A DNA stretch of 64,000 nt. It comes from Emiliania huxleyi CCMP1516 (Eukaryota; Haptophyta; Isochrysidales; Noelaerhabdaceae). Shown here in pieces: positions 1 to 9,857 of the stretch; within the stretch, counting starts at the first letter, position 1; each line of letters opens with the position of its first letter. The translations under genes were made by a program, and so were the position numbers. The stretch covers positions 622,156-686,155 of the forward strand of contig NW_005198965.1 of assembly GCF_000372725.1 (NCBI RefSeq). The letters run 5' to 3'. The notes below the pieces were generated by a model. That model ran no database searches. It was given only the letters and a program-made list of their open reading frames with translations, and was not told where the DNA came from.

Positions 1-8
1 CACTAACA

Positions 9-129
9 GTGACGGGTGCGGATGAATGAATGAGAGGTCGCTCTCTGTGGGAGAGGTGTTGTTAAAGAATAAGGACTGCCTATCTTTCGCTGAAAAGGAA
101 CCTCTCATTCGCTCGTCCGCACCCGTCAC
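9..129. repeat. Foldback/MITE-like element, 121 bp
   Basis: Two 29-bp arms face each other (9-37 and 101-129). The left arm starts GTGACGGGTGCGGA and the right arm is its reverse complement with about three mismatches. The 63-bp centre is unrelated and A/T-richer than its surroundings. There is no coding capacity and I see no clear target-site duplication. It is probably a non-autonomous DNA transposon or foldback. Confidence 0.7.
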
Positions 130-977
130 AGCTCACGGAGTGCTCCGCGTGCCGCACCGGCCGCCGCCGGCCGCCGGCCGCTCACGGTAACGGAACAGTC
201 TTACTACTCCGCAACGTTGAGCTGGATCAAACTGAATAGTGCTCCTGAAAGCCCTCTCTATGGGCTCTGCCACACAGTAGCAGCGCACGACTAGCCGCTG
301 TTGTGGCTGTATTTGTAGCCATTTTTAGGCTTCAACTGGTCCCAAAATAGTAGCAACACCTCATGAAAATCAGTCAAAAAAGCCCGAAAAAATCGGCGCC
401 TGCGGCGGGCTTCCTGGGGCTGCGCCCCAGACCCCCTTGACTGGGGGGACCCCCCGCGAGAGCACCCCCGTCGCCCCCGGGGGCCCGTCGACACCCCAGG
501 GCGCCGCGCTCGGCGAACCTCGACAGCGCTTTCGGTGGCATGCAGCTCTTTGCGACAGAAGCCTGGAGAGCAGCTCCTCTGCTGCTCACACACTCTGCAC
601 AGTTGACACAGCCTACTGTGCGGCTGCCACAGCTGTGACAGCGATGGGCTCGCCCTCACTGGACCTCAGTCACTTGTGCTGCGGCTTGTGTGAGCGACAC
701 TGCTCGGCGACTGCCGGCACACTGTGAGACCATGGGTGTGAGGTTAAACCACGCTACCAGCGCTTGGTCACATCGGCCCCGAGGTCAGGTCCTTCTACTC
801 TGTTAGTGACAAGACTTGTCTACTCGCTGGAGCCGAGCAGGAGGGCCCGGCGCACAACCCCTGGTCAACTCAGGGTCCACACCCCGTAGGGCAGGGCTGT
901 GCATGCCATCACCTTCACGGAGGTGACGCGAGCTTGTCAGGCGTCCGCGATTCGTTCTCGCACGCTTTTTTCTTTTT

Positions 978-1056
978 ATTGGTGCGCCAGTCCATAATAA
1001 ATAAATAAATAGAGCAGTCATCTCCAGGGAGAGATGGGCGACGCACACGAACACAG
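978..1056 (+). repeat. R1 dispersed repeat, copy a
   Basis: An AATA-rich stretch is followed by a conserved block reading AGAGATGGGCGACGCAC and then GAACACAGAGG. Related copies lie at 28156-28206 (minus) and 61955-62037 (plus). The upstream part (GCGCCAGTCC) also recurs at 46488-46520 and at 47727-47762, inside the nested MITE. Here the TATA-like part reads ATAATAAATAAATA. Confidence 0.6.
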
Positions 1057-1158
1057 AGGGTCAGTGCGCACCCCGCCCCGCTCGCAGGGCGTGCAGCACA
1101 CAGCAACACAAGACATATCTAGGCGCTGTGCGCCTCCTCGGGATTTCTGGGGAGGTAG

Positions 1159-1271
<113 letters not shown>

Positions 1272-1633
1272 CGCTCGCTCGCTCGCGCGCGCTGCTTGCG
1301 CGATCGCGCGCGCTGCGCGAGCCGCCCTGCCCGCTGCGCTGCTAGGGATGCGCTGCGGGAAGGGCTCGGCGGCCGTTCCTAGAGCTCCTCGTCGCTCCCC
1401 TCGTATAGCGAGGGCTCGTTGGACTCGAGGCGTGGACCGCCGTCGTAGGGGGAGCGTGCGGCTCCGCGGGCGACGCTCGCCCAGTCCTTCTTGTTGCTCT
1501 TGACCTCGCCGCCGCCGCCGCCGCGGCCGCGGCCGCCGCGCCCGCGCCGCCCGCGGCTTGTGCCCAGCCTGACCCGCGCTCGGCATGCCATGTATCGTGC
1601 GGGAGGGGGATTCTTTTTGCTGGCTCCTCGAAA

Positions 1634-2314
1634 ATGGTGAGGTGCTTTGCGTTGTTACTGCTCAGTCTGCCCGCCGCGAGCGCTCTTGCTCCGTGTCCTG
1701 TGCGAGTGCGTTCGCACAGCAGCGCCGCAGCGTGCGCGCCGCGCTCGTCTCGGCGCGAGGCGCTCGTCGGAGCGGCGCTCGCAGCGCTCGCTGGCTGCGC
1801 CTCGCCGGCCAGTGCTGCGCCCAAGGATGGACGCGCGAGCATCAACCTGCAGGAGGAGCTGTACGCGCTCCTGCGAGTGCAGGAGTCGACGATGCAGGAG
1901 TCGCGGCTCGTCAAGACCGGAAAGTATCGGGACCTCCAGCGGCTCAACATCAAGCGTGCGACGCGGATGATGCTCGAGAACTCGGACTTTGCGACGCGCT
2001 TCAACAAGGCGTCCGCGTTTGCGCCGCGCGACCAGGTGATGCAGGCCACGACGTACGGCAACACCGCCGTCGAGGGGCTCAACCAGATCCTCGAGTACTT
2101 TCCGCAGGATCTTAAGGCCAACTCGCTCACGCCCGAGCAGACGCGCTTCGTCCTGGCGGCGCTCGCCTCGGTCTCGACGGCAATCGACAAATTCCTCGCG
2201 ATCATGCCGGCCGAGCCGCTGGCAAAGGCCCGCGCCCAGATGGCCGAGGAGAATGAGTTGAACCTGAAGGAGTTTGACGGCGCCCAGTACCTCAATCCGC
2301 CCGAGGTACTGTAA
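1634..2314 (+). CDS. Plastid thylakoid-lumen protein, helical (Psb31/PsbQ-like possible)
   Basis: 226 aa, no intron. The first 17 residues are a hydrophobic signal peptide ending ASA|LAP, close to the ASAFAP motif of red-type complex plastids. A short Arg/Ser-rich transit stretch follows, then a twin-arginine signal (SSRREALVGAALAALAG) with an AxA cleavage site near residue 57. The mature part, about 165 aa, is predicted to be mostly helical and is rich in Gln, Glu, Leu and Met, like the four-helix lumenal extrinsic subunits of photosystem II. The targeting is read directly from the sequence. The PSII role and the Psb31/PsbQ comparison are inference, since no diagnostic motif is visible. The ATG at 1634 is chosen because it gives the signal peptide. 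Confidence 0.85.
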   Translation: MVRCFALLLLSLPAASALAPCPVRVRSHSSAAACAPRSSRREALVGAALAALAGCASPASAAPKDGRASINLQEELYALLRVQESTMQESRLVKTGKYRDLQRLNIKRATRMMLENSDFATRFNKASAFAPRDQVMQATTYGNTAVEGLNQILEYFPQDLKANSLTPEQTRFVLAALASVSTAIDKFLAIMPAEPLAKARAQMAEENELNLKEFDGAQYLNPPEVL

Positions 2315-2474
2315 CGGGATGCGAGACAGGGGTTTGAGGCCCGCGTTGCTTATCTCGCCGTGCGGCGAGCCTTCTGCCCTGGTGTTGTAGTTCGTTCGAA
2401 GTTCTGGAAAAAGAAAACATACCTGTGCTCGCCCCACTGCGCGCGGATATACACAGAGCATACACAACACACAT

Positions 2475-3558
2475 ATGGCGGACGCGCCGGCCATGGCGGC
2501 CGGCATGACGGGCGCCGAGGCGCCCGACGGGCCTGGTGGCGCTGGCGCGGGTGGTGCTGCGGCAGAGGAGCAGATGATGGGCCCGCCGTTGGACGAGCCC
2601 GGCTTCCCGTCGCTGCCGATGTTCAAGGGCGAGCTGAATGAGTGGATAAACGCGACCACGCCGCAGCGGCTCGCGATGGTCAGCCTCGGCCTGCGGGAGG
2701 GCCTCGGCCTGAGCGGGATGGGCATGCTGGCTGACGACGGCAACGGCATGCTCCAGTCGGGTCTGACCTACGGGACACGCTTCGGCGCGCTCAAGGCGGA
2801 GGTGGTGTCGCAGGGCGTGCTGCAGACGACACTCGAGGGCTTCATGCCGCTGCCCTTCCTGCAGCTCACCACGCAGCTCGCCTTCATGCCTCAGGGCCTC
2901 GCGGGCGGCGCAATGCAGAGCGTGCTCATGAGCCCGATCGGCGCAATCATCGGCTCGGCCAACCTGGGCGGGCAGCTCTCGGCGGAGCTGCTGCTGCCCC
3001 TCCAGCCATTTGGGGAGGACTCGCAGCTGCTGCTCGGCGCCAACGCTTGGGGCCTGCCCGGCGCGTGGGGCGGCTCCAAGTTTGCCGTCGAGTACACGCA
3101 GGCCGAGCCGACGGCTGACGGCTCGATGCCGACTCGGATCGGCACGGTCACCGCAGAGGTGACGCGGCCGCGGGCGGGCTCGCCCAACGGCGTGAGCGGC
3201 TCCCTCTCCGCCTGCCAGCAGCTGGGCGGAGGCGACGCCCTCAACGCCACCTTCGAGGTGACTCCTCCGCCCTGGCCCCTGCCCTTGGCCCCGTTGGCCC
3301 CCCGCCCTCACCCTCGGCCCGACTCACGCCCCGCCCCTCGAGGTGACCCCTCGCGGCGAGCGGGTGCTGTCGATGGGAGGGAGCAAGCAGGTGGCGCGCG
3401 GAGTGCGGCTGCGCGGCCGCACCGCCTCCAACGGCCTGCTCGCGCTCGCGCTGCAGATGGAGAGGGAGGCAGCCCAGCTGACTGTCGCCGCGGAGGTGGA
3501 CACCACCCCGGCGGGCAGGCCGCCCAGGTTTGGCGCCACGCTCATGTTCAACCGCTGA
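2475..3558 (+). CDS. Possible beta-barrel outer-membrane protein (Tom40/VDAC-like?), 2 exons
   Basis: Exons 2475-3257 and 3343-3558, 332 aa. The 85-nt phase-0 GT-AG intron (3258-3342) is inferred because the frame shifts cleanly and the protein continues as short alternating strands. After a Gly/Ala-rich leader (about 40 aa) the sequence is a run of amphipathic segments with many small residues and no long hydrophobic helix, ending FGATLMFNR, an aromatic-containing last strand as in porins. A mitochondrial or plastid-envelope beta-barrel is a reasonable guess, but no family motif proves it. Both intron boundaries carry the same sequence, CGAGGTGACNCCTC, so the donor and acceptor look like duplicated copies of one AGGT site. 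Confidence 0.65.
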
Positions 3559-4148
3559 GCCGCGCGAGGCCGGGGCGCGGCCTCGGTCGGGTCGCCGCCC
3601 CCGAGGCTGCCGGCCAGACACTGCCAAGAGCGCGGGGGAGGGGCGGCGGCGAGGAGGGGAGGGGCGCCCGGCGCCGCCCCGCAGCGGTTATTGCTCCGGC
3701 GGCGAAAGCTCAGCCGTCTGATCTCTCTCACACACGCACATGCGTTCGCTGCGCTGAGAGGTAGCGACACCCTTGGACCATTTTAATATGCGGCGCGCCC
3801 GAATTTTTTTCCAATCCGCTCTATCCAGTCACGGCCAAGCCCAAGGAACAGCTAAAAGGACCAAGAGAGACCTGAAATGAGGCTCGACGATTCGCGGCCG
3901 TCTGGGTGCGCTTCACCTCTCGTGTGCTCTTCAGCGGGCCATGCTTAGAGCGTGGTGATGATCACGGAGATGGGCGGGGTACGGCTTTAGCGCCAGCCGG
4001 GAGAGCGAGATGAGTGTAGGTTGAACGGCGAGCATCATGTCTGCCCTAACTCTCTATGACGCGCGAGTGCATGCATGAGGTGGCGGGAAGTATGGACCGG
4101 TATAGCATCTGCGGTATTGAGCCATAAGCGGGCGACGAGGCGCAGTGC
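3559..4148. other. Intergenic region
   Basis: The 3' side of the preceding gene and an A/T-richer patch around 3781-3810. No gene, repeat or RNA could be supported. Confidence 0.4.
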
Positions 4149-4745
4149 GTGCGGTGTGCGGTGTGCGGTGTGGCTTATTCGCCCGCCTCCTCGCCCCGCA
4201 GGACCTGCTCCGCCCACGTCGACGTCGCTCACGAGCAGGCTGGCTGCATCAAATGGCAGCTGCCTGCCGACGCGTGGACCAAGCTCGCCCGGCTATCGTA
4301 CCAGAGTTGCGGCTCGCTCTTCCTGCTCGCGGAGGACGCTCCTGAGCGCCGGACGACGGGATGCACGCTGGAGGAATCGCGCTCGCGGCGCGACTCGGGC
4401 TGCTGCGGCCCGCTCAAGCCGCCGGCGACAACGACGCCGTGGTCGTGCATGGCGCAGGTGGCCAAGGCATGGCGCGCCGTGCGACGTTCCGCGTCGGTGG
4501 CGGCCCACCGGACTCGCCCCAAGGGCGGTTGCCGCAGTGTAACCTTCTCCGAATGGGAGGCGAGCATCGGGGACGAGGACGACTTCTCCCTTCTGGACGG
4601 AGGAGAGAACCCCGAGGGGGAGCAGGAGGGGCAGGGCAGCCCAAGCCCGTCTCCGCAGACGAACACCATCGTCGTCCCGCTCAGCCAGGTGTCGTCCGCG
4701 TGCTCGCAAGCGCAGACGGCCGAGAGCGCGGGCGAGCCCTGCTGA
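4149..4745 (+). CDS. Hypothetical protein, weak
   Basis: A 198-aa open frame. The N-terminus has a Cys/His cluster (CAVC, then CSAH and VAH) that could bind zinc. The C-terminal third has an acidic patch (SIGDEDDFSLLDGGE) and a Ser/Pro/Gln tail and looks more protein-like than the opposing frames. I do not recognise a family. The start is uncertain and the first 30 residues may be intronic or untranslated. It could be spurious. Confidence 0.35.
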   Translation: MRCAVCGVAYSPASSPRRTCSAHVDVAHEQAGCIKWQLPADAWTKLARLSYQSCGSLFLLAEDAPERRTTGCTLEESRSRRDSGCCGPLKPPATTTPWSCMAQVAKAWRAVRRSASVAAHRTRPKGGCRSVTFSEWEASIGDEDDFSLLDGGENPEGEQEGQGSPSPSPQTNTIVVPLSQVSSACSQAQTAESAGEPC

Positions 4746-6105
4746 CCGTGGGCGCTCCCGGCAGAGCCCCGTGGCGGCGGCGGGCGGGAACTTAGGTCAT
4801 TTATTGGAGGGAGGAACTTCGATGTGGGTCCATGTAACGTGAAGAAGATCAGCGCTGCATGTGGGAGGCATGTGATGTGTGTGGAGACGTGTGGAGAGAG
4901 AAGGCAATGCGGCCAAAAGCTAGGATATCAGCCTCGAGAACCTCGAGATACGTGTACGTGTCACATGCACGCAACGCACGTGTCGTGCCCGGTGCTTCGG
5001 AGAGCGGCTTTTGTTCTTCTTTGCTTTGTTTTTGTATCTTTGGTTCTTTGCCCTCTCCTTTTCACATACACACTAATCGCGTTGTATAGAAGGAAAGTAC
5101 ATGGGGATCCCAAGCTAAAAAAGAAAAGAAAGAAAACATAAAGCCCAAAGGAGGGATGGGAGGACGGCACGCCGCCACCACACAGGGATTTCACGATCCC
5201 AAGCTAGGGCTGGGGGGGAGGACCTTGGAGCACTTGGAGTGCAGTCATTAACCTCACATCCAGGGTCGGGGAGCTAAGAAGCGCACCCAGCGGGCCAGAT
5301 GATTGGCATCGGGTTGCGGGCTAGAGAGCCCTAGCCCTGTGGGGGGTGCGCGTTCGCAGGGAAAGGGCCGTAAAGTAAACACGGTTCTCCGAGGGTTCCG
5401 TGTACCGGGTTTCTCCTTAACTGCAGAACGCCCCCTCTACTCGGAGCTAACACGGACCCACACCACCGTACTCCACGCACGTACACGGATACACCTCATG
5501 TGTGTTCGCCCGGCCTCACTCCCAGAGTCCCGTCCTCCGCCCAGCGCCCACCGGGGCGAGCCATCGGCTCGGTCCCGGCACGTGTGGCAGCCCCCGCGCG
5601 CCCGTCTCGTCTTCCTCACTCCGGCTCCCGCCCTCAGTCTCGCCAGCGTGCACACACCCCGGAGCGGAGGGTGCATGCACATCTCACAGGTCCGCGCCAC
5701 ATTCTGGTAGCACTGTCCACTGACAGGCACGTACAAGGGTCCACATTTACACGGTGGACCCCTAGACTGTGCACACTGCTCCCACACGTTCAGTAACCAC
5801 TTCCTACTTGTGTGGGCCCGGTTTCCCGGGAGCTAGCCCATGTCTCAAGCGGCGCGCATGCATCCAGATCAGCGAGGTCAATCGCGATCTGCGTCGTGCG
5901 TGCGCCCGCCCACCGGCATCTGGTCGTTACAGGTTTTGCGCAGTTGCGCGTCGAAGTGGCTCCACGCACTGGTGGAGCGCCTCCAGCGTGCTGCCCTATC
6001 CACTCTAGTGGATCAGCCGCGCAGCTTCCCTCGGCATACCCAGCGTGGCGCCGGCTTTCTTTCCCCCCCGGCGCCGACTCTATCCGGCCTCGCGCCGTGG
6101 ACAAA
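4746..6105. other. Intergenic region, about 1.36 kb
   Basis: Contains AT-richer DNA (4980-5140) and several overlapping short frames on both strands, none with family features. No repeat copies recognised. The far end should include the promoter of the PPPDE gene starting at 6106. Confidence 0.4.
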
Positions 6106-7539
6106 ATGCCTGCTGGCGCGGCCAAGATGTGGCTGCAAGACATGTGGCGCCGGCGCGGGCTGCTCGACGAGGGTGGTGACATCGACGCCGCCGTCCAGCG
6201 CCAGTGCCAGCAGTCGTGGTTCTTGCGGCGCAATGCCAGCACGCCCAACGGACCGAGGACGTCCTCGCCAGAGACCTCATGGTTTCTGCGGAGAAACCAG
6301 GTCGCGCTCCCGCCCGCGCCGAGGGCTGGGCGGAACGTCACGCCGGCGGCGCTTCGGCAGCGCACGAGCGGCTACTTCCTCAACTCGAGGGGCCACGTCG
6401 TCGTTGAGGGCCGCGCCTCGCCCTCGAAGACGCGAGGCCTTCGCACCGCACCCGTGGAGAAGAGCACACTATCGGGTCCTGCCACGCCGCTGCGCCGTTC
6501 GGCCTCGTGGCTGAGCGGGCGGGTGCCAGAGGGGCGGCCCGCCGCGCCGTCTCCTGTTCCCTGCGGGCTGCCTCCCGCGCACAGCGACGGCGGCGTGACG
6601 GCGCTGCTGCCGGCGTGGCGGGAGGAGGAGGCGGGCGCGGCCTTCTTGACCGTGTACGATCTCTGCCCGTGCTGGAACAGCTGCTGCGGCCACCCGATGG
6701 GGGTCGGCGTCTACCACTCGGGCCTCGAGATTGACGGCCTCGAGTACACCTACGACCGGCAGCCAGGCAGACGGTGTATGGCGAGGGCGAGGGCGGCTGC
6801 ACCGTGACGGCTCCTCACCCTCGTTCTGGCGCAGTTAGGCGGCGGGCACCTCGGCGATCCGTCGTACGCCGGCTGCGACGCGAGCTGCGGCGTCGACGAG
6901 AGCGGCGGCGGCGGCGTTGCGGAGGTGACTGTGCCGTTTGCCTCGAGAAAGGTGACGCGGGCAGCCAGCACCGCTTGGCGGTCACGCGAGCTGGAGTGGG
7001 ATTGCGGCGTGGCGTGGCACCCGCCGTACCACACCGACCGGTCGATGGCAGCTTCGCTGCCGCTTCGCGCCCGGCTGCCCCTCGGCGTGAGCAAGCGGGA
7101 GCTGCACGACTCGCACCAGGCCTTGCGCGCGCTCGCGACCCTCGAGTGGACGATGGACGACTACGAGATCACGGAGCACAACTGTCACCACTGGGTCGCG
7201 GCCGCGTGCGCCGAGCTCGGGCTGGAGCCGCCGCCTCGCTGGCTCAACCGCGCCGCCAACATCCTCGGCTTCTTTGCCGGTCCGCGGCGCGCCGGCAAAG
7301 CCGCTCCCTCTGCGCGGTCGGGCTCAGGACGAACTTCGACTGTAGGTGCGAACGAGTCGGGGCAGCACGCGCCGCCCAACAACCACCGCTCGCCGCGAGT
7401 CGACGCCACCGACGATCGGCCCGCGTCGTGGCCGTCAGCGACGGCAAATTGCGGCGGGCGGCGACACAGCGGCGGCGGCGAGTCTCAGCCGTTGCTTGGC
7501 CGCGCTGCATCGGTCTCGGAGCACGAGTGGGAAGTATAG
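6106..7539 (+). CDS. PPPDE-family (DeSI-like) cysteine peptidase, 2 exons
   Basis: The catalytic domain begins near residue 180 (FLTVYDLCPC). It holds the catalytic-His block GVYHSGLE and, in the second exon, the catalytic-Cys block EITEHNCHHW, the His/Cys pair that defines PPPDE deSUMOylase/deubiquitinase-like proteases. A short intron joins the two parts. A good GTATGG donor at 6776 with acceptor TTAG at 6838 keeps frame and gives 456 aa, but other boundaries between 6750 and 6840 are possible. The roughly 180-aa N-terminus is low-complexity and repeats the heptapeptide SWFLRRN twice, 20 residues apart. The C-terminus is Ser/Arg-rich. The likely role is removal of a ubiquitin-like modifier; the substrate is unknown. 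The ATG at 6106 is the first after upstream stops that gives a sensible N-terminus. Confidence 0.85.
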
Positions 7540-7905
7540 CGAGCAAGGCGCCGCAGTTTTTGGCTAATCTCGCACGTACGTCACTCAAACATGCGCCGAT
7601 AATCGCGCTCAAGAGTGAAAAAAAAGAGTCCTGTGCTACTCTGTGCACAACACCAACAGCGAAAACAGGCCTTACCGCGCAACAGGCGCCGCGGGGGGCA
7701 TCGGCAACCCCACAAACAAAGTACCAAATCGGGCGAGAGGGGTATGTTTGACCATTTGAGCGCGCAGGCCGCGCAACGCGCGCACATGGCCACGCAACGC
7801 GCGCAGTACGCTCTCGATCCGCCTCCCAACCGAACCCGGCATCGCACAACACACATCATAAATCGTACTGTATCATGCATGCATGCACTGTAGTGTCGAG
7901 CTTAC
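7540..7905. other. Short convergent intergenic region
   Basis: Lies between the 3' end of the PPPDE gene (plus) and the 3' end of the small membrane-protein gene (minus). Contains a run of A at 7618-7626. It presumably holds both 3' UTRs; no gene seen. Confidence 0.4.
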
Positions 7906-8593
7906 TCAAGGGCACCATCCGTCGAGCCACTCAAGGCTTCTTGATGCACCAAACGGCGCTCGTGACGCCATCGCCGACTGTTCGTACCCCTCGGCCGTGC
8001 AGACAATGTCCTCGATAGACGTCAGGGTCACTTTGGGGCTTCCGCATTTCATCTGCGTCGTCGGTTTGTACTGCCACATATTCCCACCGTGGCAGCAGGG
8101 CTCCCCCTGCACGGGGAGGTGGGGGGGACTGGTCCCGGACGCCTGTCCAGGATGCCGGCTGTGCGAGCGCTCACCCGGTGCAAGCACGTCACTGTAGCGG
8201 TTTCGTGCGGCGGTGGGTCGAGCACGAAGCAGAAGCCGCCCGACGAGGCGGGCTCTTGCAGGTCCAGCTGAATCGTGATCCTGTGACGGAGAAGGATATT
8301 AGCGCGCGAGGGGCGGCGTGTCTTTTAGTGATTGCGCGCCGCTTCAGTTCGCCCCGTTCTCGTTTGTCGCCAGCAGGATAGCGGTCGCGGTGCCATGAAG
8401 CAATCACGTCAATCGCACCGTCGAGCTTGCCATCCAAATACTCGCCCAGCTTGCCGTCGAAGGACGTGTCGAACAGCTGGCGGTTTCCCCTAGCCCGCGA
8501 TGATAGGACGAGCAGGGTTCCAGCGGCGAGGAGAACAATTACCGCTCTTGGGCGCAAAGAGCGCAACGGCGTCGCCTCTGGCGGCGCTATCAT
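7906..8593 (-). CDS. Small single-pass membrane protein, unknown function, 3 exons
   Basis: Modelled exons (minus): 8593-8394, 8280-8175 and 8106-7906, 168 aa. The first intron fits only as GC-AG (ATG|GCACCG to CACAG) in phase 2. The second has a textbook GTGAGC donor in phase 0. Residues about 14-32 (AVIVLLAAGTLLVL) form one membrane anchor after an Arg-containing start, so a type II topology is likely. The C-terminal domain has a Cys pair (EPCCHGG), single Cys residues at QMKC and DIVC, and ends LEWLDGWCP. I do not recognise the family. The three pieces join without a frame break, which supports a real gene. An R2 repeat copy lies about 45 bp upstream of its start. Confidence 0.6.
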
Positions 8594-8639
8594 ACTCGGC
8601 GGTCGTGTCGCTGCTTTACATCTTTTACGGAAGGCGGCA

Positions 8640-9029
8640 AAGCGGAAAACAGGATGCGGGCACGCCGCCGTTTCTGGTTTCTTAACTCCCAAGCAATGTA
8701 GGTCTCAGAGCCGGCCCCGGATAGTCGGAAGAGGTGAGCTGCGGTCCCGGATCCGATGCCGCCAGCCAGTCTGCCACCGACTCAAGACGCACACGCCTCC
8801 ATCCACACCGCTCACTCAGAACACCGCAGACTTGCAAAATGCCAAGTGCGCGCGCCGCGCAGGCGAAGAGAAATTTTGACGAGCTGGGAGCTCCCGCCCG
8901 TGGTCACACTCGTGTCTGGCCTTTTCTCGGACGGAGCCGCGCCTGCGGCGCGCCGTGGTTTGTTAGATTTTTGCAGAAATCGCTCGGCGTGGTTTCTTAA
9001 TGCGACGCTTTCTTAATGCCCGCAACCCA
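8640..9029 (-). repeat. R2 dispersed element, copy A (inverted)
   Basis: Reverse-complement counterpart of the R2 copies at 9245-9663 and 47448-48082. Shared blocks are CGCCTGCGGCGCG, GATTTTTGC with the neighbouring GCAGAAATCGCTC, and the end TTTCTTAATGCCCGCAAC at 9010-9028, which matches the terminal inverted repeat of the 48-kb copy. There is no open frame of its own. The left end has decayed (GAAAACAGGATG rather than the full terminus). Confidence 0.75.
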
Positions 9030-9244
9030 CTGTAAGTTCGCAAAGGAGGTCTCAGGACCAGTGAGGTAGTGCATCTGACTATCCCGGACCCCGCTGAAAC
9101 GAGTTCCTGTGTTCCTCTTGTTGTAGCTCATCGGTCACACCGCCACCACCGCCGACGTCTCCCAGTGAGATGATGGAGAGGGGGGACGACACTGCTTCGG
9201 TAGCGTGCACCTCGATCCTCTACGTGTTATGACATATATGAGCT

Positions 9245-9663
9245 CGTGTTGAGCGATTTCCGCAAAAAATCTAAGAAACCACGGCGCGCCGCAGGCGCGG
9301 CCCCGAGAAAAGGCCGGACACGAATGTGAATGGGAGCCCCAGCTCAAAATTTCTCTTCGCCTGCGGCGCGCGCACTTGTCACTTTCCAAGTCTGCGGTGT
9401 TCTGAGTGGAGTGGATGGAGGCGTGTGTGCGTCTTCGTCATCCAGAGAGCCGACTCGGCGGCAGACTCTGGCATCGCCCTCGCGGACCGCAGCTTACCTC
9501 TTACCTAAAACTCCTTCGGGCCGGCTCTGGCTTTAGAGAGATTTTAGAAAACCAACAAAGCAATGGCTTGAGTGCCGGCCGGAGCTAAGAAACCACGGCG
9601 TGGGGTGGATGAGGGCTGTAGAAAGGCTTAGAAACGGCGGCGTGCCGCGGAATCCTGTTTTCT
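9245..9663 (+). repeat. R2 dispersed element, copy B (truncated)
   Basis: Same orientation as the 48-kb copy and inverted relative to copy A, so the two form a large imperfect inverted pair around 9.0-9.25 kb. Both termini are missing. At 9386-9394 it has a single CCAAGTCTG, where the 48-kb copy has a MITE flanked by two, so it represents the empty site. Confidence 0.75.
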
Positions 9664-9734
9664 AGCGAAAGAAAAAAGTCTGCCGATTGCTGGCACGCAG
9701 TCGTATCGCGAGCATATCGCGTGCAAAAGCTCAC

Positions 9735-9839
9735 TCGAAGCTGCTCGGCTCGAAGCTGCTCGGCTCGAAGCTGCTCGGCTCGAAGCTGCTCGGCTCGAAG
9801 CTGCTCGGCTCGAAGCTGCTCGGCTCGAAGCTCTGGCTC
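9735..9839 (+). repeat. 15-bp minisatellite, 7 units
   Basis: Unit TCGAAGCTGCTCGGC, six perfect copies and one variant. Read through in the frame of the downstream gene it encodes LLGSK repeats, but it more likely lies in the 5' UTR, because an ATG-ATG pair follows at 9858. The unit length is a multiple of three, so copy-number changes would not break the frame. Confidence 0.95.
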
Positions 9840-9857
9840 GAATCTCGGCGTCGAAAC

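Noticed and set aside
4961-5796. Several 70-135 aa frames in the 5-kb gap
   Set aside because: They overlap on both strands, carry no motifs and look like chance frames.
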